Origin: Amyloporia xantha
Taxonomy: Eukaryota > Basidiomycota > Agaricomycetes > Polyporales > Adustoporiaceae
Assembly: GCA_036971615.1 (NCBI GenBank)
Contig: JAYKKR010000009.1
Location: 930,001-994,000 of the forward strand
Direction: 5' to 3'
Length of the DNA: 64,000 nt
Positions within the stretch are counted from its first letter, which is position 1. Every line of letters begins with the position of its first letter. The position numbers were made by a program, and so were the translations under genes. This document shows, piece by piece, positions 33,796 to 45,259 of this stretch. The notes under the pieces were generated by a model, which was given only the letters and a program-made list of their open reading frames with translations, had not been told where the DNA came from and ran no database searches.

Positions 33796-36700
33796 TCACG
33801 AGCGCGAATTTCGGCTCCAAGTCCCCACTCGGCGCAGAGTGTCCTTGATAATACGCAGCCAAGTGATGGCCTTTTCTGTCTCTTCCTCAGCCCCGGTCAT
33901 CCGCGTATCGACCTTGCACACAAGAAGTGTGCGCAGTATCCGTATGTCTTCATCGTCGCCTTCAACAAGAGTAGACGAGACAGAGGCAACAGAAGAACTT
34001 GTGGATCCAGCTCTTGATCGATTTGCACTCGAAGCGGACGCAGCAGTAGGTGTTTCCTCGTGATCTCGAGAGCTGGGCCAGTCCAAATACGACTGGCCCT
34101 CACGATCTTGCAGACACGTCCTGGACTTGGTCAGGTAGATACATTCCAACAAGGCTTTGCGAGTCTGCACAGACGTTAAACGACTATAAGTGATAAGAGT
34201 AGACAGTACTCACCAGGATAGCCTTGTTCAGTCTCACCTCCGCCTGAGATATGGATCGATTGGCAAGACTGATGAGCTGCTCCGCCTACGGGCATACTTA
34301 AGGTCTGACAGTAAGATACGATTGAAAGAAGACTCACTGAATCCAAGCACGCTTCTACGCGGGACAGGTCCCGACGTGCGGCGATCAAACACCGCCGACA
34401 TGCAAGCATTGTCTTGTTTCTTGCCAAGTCGGCAGGTGTCGGATGTGTAGCACATAGACTGTTCTCGTCGTGCTTGGACCGTCCTCTGAATAAAGAGGCT
34501 GTTGGACTTCTGCCGCGAGTAGCTTCCAAGCTTGACGACAGGTCCGGAAGTAATTTCCTCAAGAACCATGCCTTGATTTTGGAAGCTCCTAATGCAGATT
34601 CCTTGCTGTCCGAGCCTGACGGGACGAGTGACTTCGAATCGTTGAAGGTGTGACTCCGTTTCCGAGGAAGCTCTCTGATTGATGCAGTGTCATGAAACCG
34701 GAAGCTCTCATCCGCACTGGAAGCGGGGGCGGGAGTGAATGCGATGCCTGGTCGAGACGGTCCGGGCTGCTCGCTGGTGCCGATTGTTCGAAGAACAAGC
34801 ATATCAGACGCTGTGGCGTCCAACGAACGAGAATGTTCGGCAAGACGAGTAGCCTTAAGATCCGACAAGGACCGACATTTTCGACTGAGCAGCACGTAAC
34901 CCGCATCGGATACGGCTGTCGCGTCAGAGTCGCCAGAATCGGTCGTCCGTCTCCTGGCATGATCACAAGTGTCTTGCAGATCATCTAGGGATTCCCCGAG
35001 GGTATCTTCTGCGGAGCGTTTGATTTCTTGGTACGAGACATATGCCTGTTCGAAAAGCCCGCGAGCATATCGCAGTTCCTCGGCATCGTCGCGAACACGC
35101 GAACGTAGATGTGGGAATAGTTGATTTCGCATGTCCGAGATTTCGTCAAGATCCCCCGTACAGGCGGCCGTGTCGATGGTCGACGTATCTACGAGAGCGC
35201 TGGATACAGACCGCAGACTATCCAGGATCCGATAGGGCAAGTCAGAATAATCAATTTGGTCTTCTGTAGAGCGGTAAACCCGCGTGTCTGTCGGCAATCG
35301 TGCATGATATGTGGCATTTGACGGAGTGGGCATTGACTTCACTGATGTAGCTGTAGACGGCCTAATGGTACGGATTGACGCAGAAGACATAGAACGTGTA
35401 TGCTCACTGTCCACTCCGAATGCAACCCGCAACTCTGGTCGAGCAACCTCCAAAGCTGTCAACCTGGTAGATGTCAGAGAAGTATCTCAATCGATAGGGC
35501 AATATCACATTACCCTTGCGCGTTGCGTAGCTCACGCACTTCGCCGCTGAAGTCACAGGCCAGCAGTGCCGCGAGTACATCCACACTCCTGCCATGCTCA
35601 GCAGCAATATGTAGGGCAGTATTCTTGTAGTGGTCGGTTGCCGATAACGGCGCATGCAGATCGCGGACCAAGTGTATGACGAAGGAACGAGCTGCAGAGG
35701 CCTGTGCATGGTTCGCTGCTGGTTTTGCTTTGTATGCAAAACAGTGCAGAGGGGTTTCGTCCCCAGAAGCAGTGTAGAGACAGACATCGGCGCCAGCACG
35801 GTAGAGCGTATCGAGCACTTCCACTGAAGGGTATGGAGCAGAGGTACAGTAGTGGATAGGACTCCACCCTGTTGAATCTGGGAGATTAACCAAGGCCAAC
35901 GGATTATCGAAGCTGGGCCCAGGTAGAGATGATGATGTCGGCGGAAACAACAAAGATCGAAGGTGAGGAAGGTCTGAGTTTTTCACTGCTTGGACCAGAG
36001 CTTCAGTAGGTCTGGCGCAAACTCGCAAGGAGATTGTCTCCAGATGCAATCGATCCAGATCATATATATCGGATGCAACCGAGGTGGCCAACCGATCGAA
36101 ATAGGGCTGCGGAAGAGGGGTGAAAACGTTGCTCTGACTTGACTTCATCAATAGTAAGTCAGGTCAATACAAAAGCCATAGCAATGCGTTCAAAGACTTA
36201 CCTTGTATTCTAAAAATCTATGTCGACGAAGAGTTTGTTCGCATAACCATAGTATGTACGGATGCCGGAGAGCATGCTGAATTGATGAGCGATGGTTTAT
36301 ATCCCTGTAGTCGGGTCTTGCATCGTTGGCAAGCTGTGAATTAGAAGTATGAGAGCAATGGGACAGGTTCATTCTATATGAAACTTACCAGATATGAGAC
36401 GGTCTTCAGTCTGCCGTCTCTGGCAGCATCTATAGCAGTCGTTTCACCTCAGTAAACGTTATGCTTATTCAGGGCAATTGCTTACACATAAGCGGTGTAG
36501 CCCCATATGCATCCATACCATCGATAGCCACCTGTCCGGAGCTACGTTCGACTAGCAATCGCACCATTTCGGGGAGATCGAGCCAGGCAGCGAGACATAA
36601 CGGTGACACGCCGCGAACTGGCGCGTTTAACGTGTAAAGCGAAATATCACTGTGACCTAGCACAAGCTCCAAAACTTTTAGTCGACTCTGCAGCTCGATT

Positions 36701-36989
36701 GACGCGTCTGACACGTCGACAAACCCCCAACTACCAAAACCCAACCCCTATGAGCGACATCACACACGTTATGACAGATCCCGTGTCCTACTCCTCACCT
36801 ATCTCCTGCAATCGCGCCTGTCACCACAGTCCGACCAGAGGCATCCGACGCATTGATGTCAACACCGCTCTCGATAGCATGTCTGACGGCCTCCTCGTCT
36901 GCGCGGGCTGCTGCATCGAGCAGAGCTGCAGAACCAAATACAGATTGTCGTCCGTCGCGTCGGGAACGTCCAGTAGTACTCATCGCCAT
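33796..36989 (-). CDS. Ankyrin-repeat protein with long helical C-terminus
   Basis: N-terminal ankyrin repeats read across several introns: LLDAAARADEEAVRHAIESGVDINASDASGRTVV; NAPVRGVSPLCLAAWLDLPEMVRLLVERSSGQVAIDGMDAYGATPLM|DAARDGRLKTVSYL; SPIHYCTSAPYPSVEVLDTLYRAGADVCLY; DETPLHCFAYKAK; and KNTALHIAAEHGRSVDVLAALL. The rest is a Ser-rich region plus helices (MRNQLFPHLRSRVRDDAEELRYARGLFEQAYVSYQEIKRSAEDTLGESLDDLQ), a basic Ser-rich block and a short C-terminal helix ending GTWSRNSRS. It is probably a cytosolic scaffold, and its partners are not evident. The start is MAMSTTGRSRRDG at 36989; an extension to 37016 is possible. The exons look intact. Confidence 0.8.
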
Positions 36990-37843
36990 CCTCCAGTAGA
37001 TCTTCCAAACAAGCAAGCACGTACAGGTTCAAGCCCCTCCCCGAAGAACTCAAGTGGGAGACAGAGCGGATGCTGCTTCGCCCATATAAGCAATTCCTGC
37101 CACGGCTGCAGGGTCGGAGCACGCACACGAGGCACGGGGGCTAATCGGAGGACAGTGTTGTCCAAACCTAAGCAGACTGCAGACATCTTCCCAAGGAGGA
37201 ATCGGCTCTGCCTCGAGGCGGCGTTAAGGCAGCGTATTGACTTCGAGAACAGTGGAAGAATTATCAGAAAATGTCGGCGCGCATTCGGGGACATCAGAGC
37301 CGATGAGGCTGTGCATTCAGTAGAGCACAAAGACGACAGCCTCTCGGTGATGGTTGGCTTACAGGACAGCATTGTTGATTGTAGGATGCAACAACTCGCA
37401 GGAGGCATTTGTTTATACACCATCTTTTGTTTGGCTACAGCCGTGTTATGTGGCAAATTCTCAGATTGGATTACAACTACTATGTAACTCCCAGTTTGAC
37501 ATACAAAATATGGCTCACTCAGACCGAAACGCTGTACCAATTGATACCGAATATCGAGATGAGGGAGGACGGTTATGCTGGTTAAACAACGTGTGCGACA
37601 GAAACGACGAGGGATGATGCTATGTAGAACGTACATATATGGATGGGTCATGAGAGGAGGCAGTAGCGCATGATTAAAGATGGAAATTCTGGATGATGGA
37701 GATAGAAATACGTATAGTCCTGAGCTGTGTTCTGAGACGATCCTGGATCAACTGATTGGCAAGATACACTAAACCACGGGAAAGTCTCGAGAAGAGAAGA
37801 TTGATGATTGGCACGGTTGGACACGAGGGTGCAGCATGGCCCA
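36990..37843. other. Intergenic between the ankyrin gene and MEX67
   Basis: Two long overlapping ORFs on opposite strands (36603-37487 plus, 36980-37651 minus) lack motifs and overlap the ankyrin 5' end, so they are not called. Nothing else was seen. Confidence 0.45.
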
Positions 37844-40275
37844 CTACATGAACGCATCTCGTGAGAGGGTGCCCTGTTGAGTCGAAGATCAAAACTGTGA
37901 TCAGGGCAATTGATCTTGATCCCAAAGTCTAACCCACGCACCTTGACCTGCTCGAAATTCGCGACGGCACGCTCGACATCCCACCCGTTGCCCTCCAAAC
38001 ATTGTACGGCATATCTGACGTTTAGACCAGTCCGCTGACAGATCTGCATCACCAGCAGCCGTTGCGGCTCAGGCTGCCAAGTAGAGCAGACGTAAGACGT
38101 CAGTCAGCGACCACAATCCGAAAAGTCGAACACAGCTCATATGATGATCGATGTCAATGTACTTACCATCGCCGCTAACGCCGCCTGCACTTGCAATTGA
38201 TCCTGTAAGTTTGCCGGCGGCTCGACTTGAGGACCGGAAGGCAGCGGGTCACCCGCCTGTACACGCATCGGTCCGGGTTGCCATGCCTCATGGCTCGAGT
38301 ACGCTCGTACTGTCAACTGATCGGAGAGGATGACGACGTCCCAGCCATTCTGCCTTGCACTGAGGGCGGTGATAGCATCAGTATCGCATGCTAGCATAAG
38401 ATGTCGGGAAGGAACATACCGTGAGCCCTCGGGAGCAGGGGCCAAGACGAAAGACCGATCAAAGGAACGGATACCGAGGGACGGTTCTAGGACCCTTTTA
38501 GCGAAACGGTCCAGAAGACTAAGGCTGCAAATAGTTACCTTCCATGAATTGCCCATGTACTGTCACAAACAATTGCGCCGAATCGCCCTGCGGCACGGGC
38601 CATGCGTCCACGCAGAACTTCTCTGGCGACCCCGCTACATCATGCTTCGTGGAAGGTAGAGCTGACATTGCCTTCACCGCTGCCTCGCTCCCCACATGCA
38701 ATGTCTTCATCATCATATCTATGCCCCCACTCATCCGGTTGAGGTTCCGTGAGCCTCCGTTCCTACCAACGGACCACGGTGTCCATTCTAACTTGCGCTG
38801 ATTTGGCATGTCTTTAGAATGATGATAACCTTGTAGTCGCGCGCGATGAGGAATAGCTGTATTTGCCGAGAACGAGAAGGTCGCGTCGGGATGGTATGCA
38901 TCAATCAACCCTGCACGTTGGGTGTCAAATAGGGGGAAAAAGCTACAAGTAACTAGTGAGATTTCTGATGTTGATCATGTTGGAAATGCATACCGCATGA
39001 AAAAATTGCTGACAATAGAGCCGTCGACTCCGGTAATAAATGATGGTCCCATCTCAGCGGGAAACATTGTAGCTGAAGACTGGGAGGACGTAGATGGCGA
39101 GGTAGACGCTTGTGGTGCGTCAAACGCGATCTTCGGAATAGGTTCCATGTCAAGTATTTCCAACGATGGAAAGCGTCGTGCAATTTCACTATCAATATGT
39201 AAGTATTGGGCCTGCGGAATGATAAGTATTCGTGGCACACCTCTTGTAGCGATCCGCACGATTGTTTTTATACTCCAGTTCTCGGACAGGATTCCCGGAT
39301 AGAATCAATTCGCGTAAATTTGCCAGCTTCCCCCTTCTGCCGGAAATGTAGTCGACATCCTTCCATGACTTGAGATTGTTGCCTTCCAGCGACAAGTTTA
39401 CGAGTTTCGGGAGATAATGCGCCATACGCGAAAGGCAAACCCCGCTATAGAGGTTGTTATGTGCAAGTGATAAGGTTTGCACCTGTGGACAGTGAGCACC
39501 AGCTGACATCTGACAGATTACCGGCCTACTTCTGGTGACAGTAAAGATGTCAGCTTGAAAGCAACGGAAAGCTCTTTGCCGCCTCCGTTGAGTGAGGCTC
39601 CCGAGATGAGAAGACGATTTTGCTGCACGAAAGGGTCTTCCGCTATTCGCTGCCAAAGTTGTCAGCGGATGGGTATATAAACGAGTAAACAGATACTAAC
39701 TTCGAGGTTCACAAATCTGGCATCACGGTTCCACCGCCTATTCACAAATTCCCGCCACAACTCTACGGACTTGCGCTCGACGGGAGTAGAATCGCTGCCG
39801 CCACTTGAGACAGCATTCCTGCGGACACGACCCAGTGGACCCTTCGCGGCACCACGTATTGCTAGTGAGTCACCTGCGGCTAGCCGAGAGGCGAGCTTCA
39901 GCAGACACGGAGAAGGGACGTCGCGAAGGGTGAACCAGGATGAACAATGTAAGTGAGGTGTTACAAGAGATAGGAGGAATGTGGCGACATATGGCTGTTA
40001 CTAGGGGTGAATGAGTGAAAGACAATCTCTTTATTTACCATAGCAGCTCGAGCGTTAACAGAAGTGGTGGCTTGGTCTTTGCCCGTTAGTGCGTCAATTG
40101 GTCGTGGGCGGTGAGACGACCGCGTCTTGTGCGATGTCTTCTGGTGGCCCTTGCGGCCGCCCGGCTTGTCTGACGCGTCACGCATTCGCTCGTCGCGGTC
40201 TATGAGACCCGCGCCGCGGAGGGCATTGGCTGCGATATTGCGGCTACCGGAAGCAGCAGCAGGACTTGAGAACAT
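37844..40275 (-). CDS. MEX67: mRNA export factor MEX67/NXF1 homologue
   Basis: Carries mature mRNPs through the nuclear pore as a heterodimer with Mtr2/p15. Domain order seen: basic N-terminus ([21 protein letters not shown]...[20 protein letters not shown]); an RNP-like part with [24 protein letters not shown]; leucine-rich repeats ([37 protein letters not shown]); the NTF2-like domain ([59 protein letters not shown]); and the UBA-like TAP-C domain ([36 protein letters not shown]). The last intron joins ...EQVK to GTLSRDAFM and the stop at 37844, matching the usual family ending. The N-terminal exon junction (39957-40040) is uncertain. All other domains are in frame. Confidence 0.9.
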
Positions 40276-40856
40276 GGGGGCAAGAAACGCAGCGGATGAG
40301 GAGGTGTGCAGTGGCGGTTAGAAAGACAAGAGATAGTCTCGTATTGTCGCTCGATAAGGCGGCGCAGAGAAGAATATGGAAATAGTTGTGTGTGGCGACA
40401 GTCAGTTGGTGGTGGTAGTGGTGAATGCGGTGGTCGCGGTGAATTTCGCGGCCGGATTTCATTAGGTCACTGACTCGGCCACGGCGTCACATGCTGTCAC
40501 ACGGATGTCACGTCTTGCCCCGAGGCGTTGTTGATGTTTGTCCGCAGGTTCTGCTCGATGCCGGAATCCAAAATCCGGAAAAAAGACTAGGAAATCACAG
40601 AGTGTCCCAACGTGCTCGTTAAGCGACCTGTCCTGACGATACGTGTTATAGCCCACCGCCGTGCAGTATAATAGTGTACTAGGTTGTCCGCAGCGCGAGT
40701 TCGACGCCTCGGGCGGTTTGTAACCCAGCCAGAATGTTGAGGGACCTCGCTTTCCCACGGGATTTCTTTGTCTTCCTGAACGACGTTTCCGCCTCTCCGC
40801 TCGTCCAGCGTTACACAATTCACCAGCTGCATTCTATTTCCTGAAAATTAAAAAAG
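40276..40856. promoter_or_regulatory. Divergent promoter with four phased GTCAC motifs
   Basis: These 581 bp separate the MEX67 and AT-hook/Myb start codons. GTCAC occurs at 40466, 40486, 40496 and 40507 on the plus strand, so spacings are 20, 10 and 11 bp, close to one or two helical turns. The binding factor is unknown. Confidence 0.45.
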
Positions 40857-42986
40857 ATGGACAATCCGCAGTATTATCAACCCCTGTCGCACGCCCTCCA
40901 CCCTCTCGTTCCAGCAAGTCATTCTACCCAACAACAATACAGCTCATACGGCTCCCACGCTCAGACATCCACCACAAACGGCACTACCCATCGAGAAGAG
41001 GAGGAGGAAGAGGAGGACGACGATGAGGAAATCGTGGAGGAGGAGCTTGACCACAACGATCACGACGCCCAGTCACACAACAATACTAACCCTTCACCTC
41101 GCGCACCTGCCTCTGCGCAAACTGCGTCCAAAGGGTGAGCATCATATGTGTTCCCCACGCGTTTAGCTGACCGTGTGTCTCTAGAGCGGCAGCAGCCACT
41201 GCAAATGCGTCCGCGAACAAACAACAGTCGGCAGCTAATGATCAAGGTCATCTATCCTCCGCCGACAACGAGGATGGAAAGCGCAAACCAGGCCGTCCCA
41301 GAGGCTCTAGGAATCGTAAACCCAGAGCACCTCCAGGTTCTTCAACGAAAGCTCCCGCCAACTCCCAACACCCGGGATTCTACCAGTATCCGCCAGCTCC
41401 GGCCGGCGGGCTTTCGCAAAATCAGCAGTTCTATGAGTTCCAATGGCGTGCGCTGAACCTCTGCTCAGAGTTCTACAACGCAGCGGAAGAACTCGTTGTC
41501 AGTGTTCAGTCGACCGCGTCTGATCCGCTGTTATTTCTAACCGCGCCTAATCACTTAGAAAGCCGCATCACCTATGGTCATCGCGCAATGCTACCAGATG
41601 GGCCCCGCAACCAAGATAGACCCATTAGCGATGATTGCGGAGGCAAAACGCGTATGCGATAATCTTGTAAGCGAAATGAACTTGTACCTTCCGTCGTCCC
41701 CTTACACCGAACTCAGCTCGCCAATCCAAGCCAGCTAGTTGGCAATCCACCCCCTCCAGTGTATTCTATGCCTTCTTATACGCAAATGCCCCCGCCTGCC
41801 ACGGCCGCTCCTTCCGCTAGTAGCACTCCTGCTTCCGGCTCCGTCATCACAAACGCGTCCTCCTTCGTCATGTCCCTCGGCACGCCTGGTATGCCTCCCC
41901 CCTCCCACGCGCCCCAGTCGTATTATCCTCCGCCTATGTATGCTACAGCACCAGGAGGCTACCCTAGAGCGCCGTATTATCCATACCCCCATCAAGGGAC
42001 CGCTTCTTACTACCCGCCGCCTCCACAGCCTGCGGCTACTCCAGTCCAGAGCTCTCCTCCACCGGCAACGACGGCTACCGGCACGATATCGACTTTCAAT
42101 GCAGCCACGGGATCCGCTGCGCCTGGGGGGCAGCAGGGAACGTGGTCCGAGGAAGAGACTGAACGATTGAAAAATCTGGCAGAGCAAAGCCGTGACATGG
42201 GGGGTCCGCAAAATAAGGGTGAGATTGAATGGGACTGGGTGGTGCAGCAGTGGGGCAATAGTAGGACCAGGTAGGCAGATTCCCATGTCCGTCCCGCCAG
42301 CGGCATGTCGCCTGACGGTGGATCTCACCAGACACCAGATCCTCCTGAAGGCTACGTCTATGGGGCTGAAGGAGAGTACGACCCGCGGTACGAAGCGGCG
42401 TCGCGAAACGGACGCCTCGGCTACCGACGGCAGTGAGCAACCTGCTGCCACCTCCACTCAGACTCCTACCGCCACCACTGCTGCCGTTGCGCAGCCGCAG
42501 AACCAAACCACGCCGCATACTCAATCAGCTCCGTTATCCTCTCATAGCCAGTCCGCTGCCATGTCGACCTCCAATAGTACGCCTTCCAATAGCATCAATG
42601 TGTCTCCCGCGATGCCTCCCCAGCGACCACCGTCCTCATCAAACCCAGTTACGATTGCCCCCTCTCGCACTACTACCACCTCATCTCCCGCCACTGCATC
42701 GAATATGCCATGGCCCATGCCCACGGTCGCTGTCAATACCCCGTCTCCCGTCTTGGCCAGCGCCCAAGTGGAGCGCAATAATTACTATCGCTCGCGTCCG
42801 CCCCAGACGACAGCGTACGGTGCTGCTGCAGGCGCGACAACGTCCACAACCACCTCATATGGGGCCGTCCCAGCGAGTTCATCCACGTCCCGCCCGTCTT
42901 CCTCCCACGAGAGCATCACCGCGACACATCAGTACATGTATCGCCCGAACGGTGCGCCCAATTCAGGGCGCCGGGACGGATCGTAA
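40857..42986 (+). CDS. AT-hook and Myb/SANT-like nuclear regulator
   Basis: Five exons (40857-41134, 41185-41497, 41559-41666, 41717-42270, 42332-42986) sum to 1908 nt and 635 residues. The start is MDNPQYYQPLSHALHP. An acidic run (EEEEEEEDDDEEIVEEELD) near residues 44-62 is followed by an AT-hook (GKRKPGRPRGSRNRKP) that would contact the minor groove of AT-rich DNA. Then come a conserved helical block (FYEFQWRALNLCSEFYNAAEELV), a Pro/Ser/Tyr-rich stretch, and a Myb/SANT-like module (TWSEEETERLKNLAEQS...EIEWDWVVQQWG|NSRTRHQILLKATSMGLK). The tail is Ser/Thr/Pro-rich. The splice at 42271 joins the two halves of the Myb-like helices. It is probably a chromatin or transcription factor; targets unknown. 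Confidence 0.8.
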
Positions 42987-43399
42987 GAGCGTTCGTTTGG
43001 ATCGGCTGTGCAAATGTTGTTGATATCAGACGTGCACTTGTCCGCTCTGCGTTCTGCCTCATCAGGCTCTCCGGTCAACGGGACCCTCCTGTACCGTTCC
43101 ATCTGCAACCGACCACGGGCAGGTAGACCCCCGCCGACCAAGCCTTGTTCTTCGATGGGGATTTTCCTACCCATTTTTGTCTGTTCACAACTCAAAACAA
43201 TCGCTTTCGTCGTGTTTCAAAATCTAGTTGGTGTAAATCGGATGGGTATTTTTTGGCTGGCCGCAATCTGTAGTCGTTGTTGTTGTTCTTTTTATTCGTC
43301 CTTCGATTTCTTTGTCCATATTGTGTTATGGCTGGCTGTATTGTAGGCTCTGAGCTCGTACTCTTACTCTCCCAGATCGTAATAGCATGATGCTTGGAC
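42987..43399. other. 3' flank of the AT-hook gene
   Basis: T-rich non-coding sequence up to the target duplication of the nested transposon. No gene seen. Confidence 0.5.
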
Positions 43400-43408
43400 G
43401 TCTCGTCC

Positions 43409-45102
43409 CAGGCTCCTGCCCATCCGCACTTCAGGAGTTGGGGGGCCCATCCGAGGGTGGTACTCTATGCTGTATCCGAGAATAGCGCGCACGTGAACAT
43501 CAGGTGACATACACGTGACCAATTCAAACTCCCCACTCTTATCCCCCTCCAACTCCCTACGGCGGCTGGCAGAAAACATGAGTAAACAACGGCGACCGGG
43601 CTGCAAAGCAGGCTCCTCTCCATCCGTCTCCGAGTGGTAGAGGAAACTCATCCGGATATCGTCGTTTCCTAAATATGTACTAGTTTCTCGAGATCTGTAA
43701 TCCACGTGTCAAATCTCTCTCAAACCCCGCCAACTTTATTTTCCTCTACCACTCTGCGACGGCTGGCACAAAACATTTGTAAACAATGCGTGCCACACCG
43801 TCGGAGGATGAAAGAAACCTCTCTCACACATCGATTATGTAACAATGTTGTTCTGGCCGTTCGCGCTATCTACTTGTTCCTGGCATATATGAAGAGCATT
43901 GAAGTGCCATTCTTTGATTTCTGTTACTAATTCTTTGATGTTGAGACTGGGACTTGCTTGCCATCTTGAAAATCCCGTCTTGAACATGGCGGCGAGATTC
44001 CGTGTGCTTAAGAAATGCAAAGAGAAGCTGTGTCGAAGACTCAAGCAAGTCCTTGACGAATGATAGATCCAACAATGTTGCATCTTGCGGTGATGTACTT
44101 AGTACATGAGCGACGCTCGCAATCTGGGCGTAGAGGCGAGCATTCTCTGACATTGTTGAATTCAAGGCTGCACATTTACAGTGGTACCTGTAACTATAGA
44201 GCGCACCACATATCCCAAAATGAGATTTCAAAAACTATTTCTCGTTAAGCTAGGGTTAGGTCAATAAAGTTTCAACGTTCTTTTTCACGCTCCGGCGCTG
44301 TGGCTGGCATTGTTTACAAATGTTTTGTGCCAGCCGTCGCAGAGTGGTAGAGGGAAATAAAGTTGGCGGAGTTTTGGCACATGGCTCTCGGACTAGACTA
44401 TTTTAGGAAGGGACACTGAATATCGCTATTCGGATGAGTTTCCCCTACCACTCGGAGACGGATGGAGAGGAGCCTGGCTGCAAAGATCCTCGATCAGGAA
44501 GGAGGTACCGCCGATGAAATGCTATTTTCCTCAGTAGCATAGGGCTCAGACTGCACTGGAAGACACTAGGACTTTGCTATGTCTCTGTATTTCTTCCTGT
44601 GTCCTCTCAGATATGATATGCTTACTTATAAAGCACAAATACATTTATTTGTCCCTTCTTCCGCACTTTCTTGACTACAACTCAAGTGTATTCGCCAATC
44701 TGGAAGCATTGAAGAGTCTCCATCGGGGGGTTTTCCCATCATTGAAGCAGAGGTATGATTCATACCTGCATAGCAATTTTTGTATATGCTCAAAAGGGCT
44801 AAAACCAGTTCATTCACCATCCCATTCAGTCTCGAGCACCTACGCCCACAAGCCGCCACCAGAAATCCTGGGGCCACCACCTTCCAAATTGAGGCGACGC
44901 CCCTCCGCGCCCCGTTGTTTACTCGTGTTTTCTGCCAGCCGCTGTAGGGAGTTGGGGGCAAATAAGAGTGGGGAGTTTAAAATTGACGGGGATCGAAAAA
45001 TTGTGGCTGAAGTGGCGGAAGTGGCTGAACAGGATAGAGCATTGTACTACGCCCTCGGATGAAGGCCCCCATCGACCGGAAGAAAGGGTGGGCAGGAGCC
45101 TG
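43409..45102. mobile_element. Non-autonomous DNA transposon (outer), interrupted by a related element
   Basis: It begins CAGGCTCCTGCCCATCC and ends with the inverted form GGGCAGGAGCCTG. Terminal inverted homology extends inward for about 190 bp, including the shared block around CTACGGCGGCTGGCAGAAAA on the left and its imperfect inverse near 44908-44990 on the right. Removing the nested copy and its duplication leaves about 817 bp. No transposase-like ORF was recognised. The 9-bp duplication fits Mutator-like elements better than hAT (8 bp), but the superfamily is not settled. The left 185 bp recur at 13436-13620. Confidence 0.88.
43609..44476. mobile_element. Nested non-autonomous DNA transposon (inner)
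   Basis: An 868-bp element with ends CAGGCTCCTCTCCATCCG...GGATGGAGAGGAGCCTG, flanked by the 9-bp duplication GCTGCAAAG (43600-43608 and 44477-44485). Its subterminal blocks (ACCACTCTGCGACGGCTGG, TTTGTAAACAATG) are diverged versions of those in the outer element, so it is a second subfamily of the same family. No coding capacity for a transposase is seen. Confidence 0.9.
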
Positions 45103-45259
45103 GTCTCGTCCATGAACCAGCACAGGTCCCAAATGCCGGCGTCTGTCATGAGGGTCGGATCCAAACCAAACCAAACAACCTCTTTGCCCGTTGCGTCGAC
45201 GTTCCAGAGCAGCCCGCACTGGCCAGACGAACCGGTTTGCCCTGGCGAAACATTTCGAC

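Larger units (their letters stand above)
43400..45111. repeat. 9-bp target-site duplication of the outer transposon
   Basis: GTCTCGTCC occurs at 43400-43408 and again at 45103-45111, directly abutting the two CAGGCTCCTG ends. Confidence 0.85.

Noticed and set aside
36603..37487. A 294-codon plus-strand ORF
   Set aside because: It overlaps the first exons of the ankyrin gene in antisense, has no motifs and an erratic composition rich in Cys and Ser. A long minus-strand ORF overlaps it too.
43400..45111. Assigning the nested elements to hAT because of the CAGG start
   Set aside because: Both copies have 9-bp, not 8-bp, duplications.
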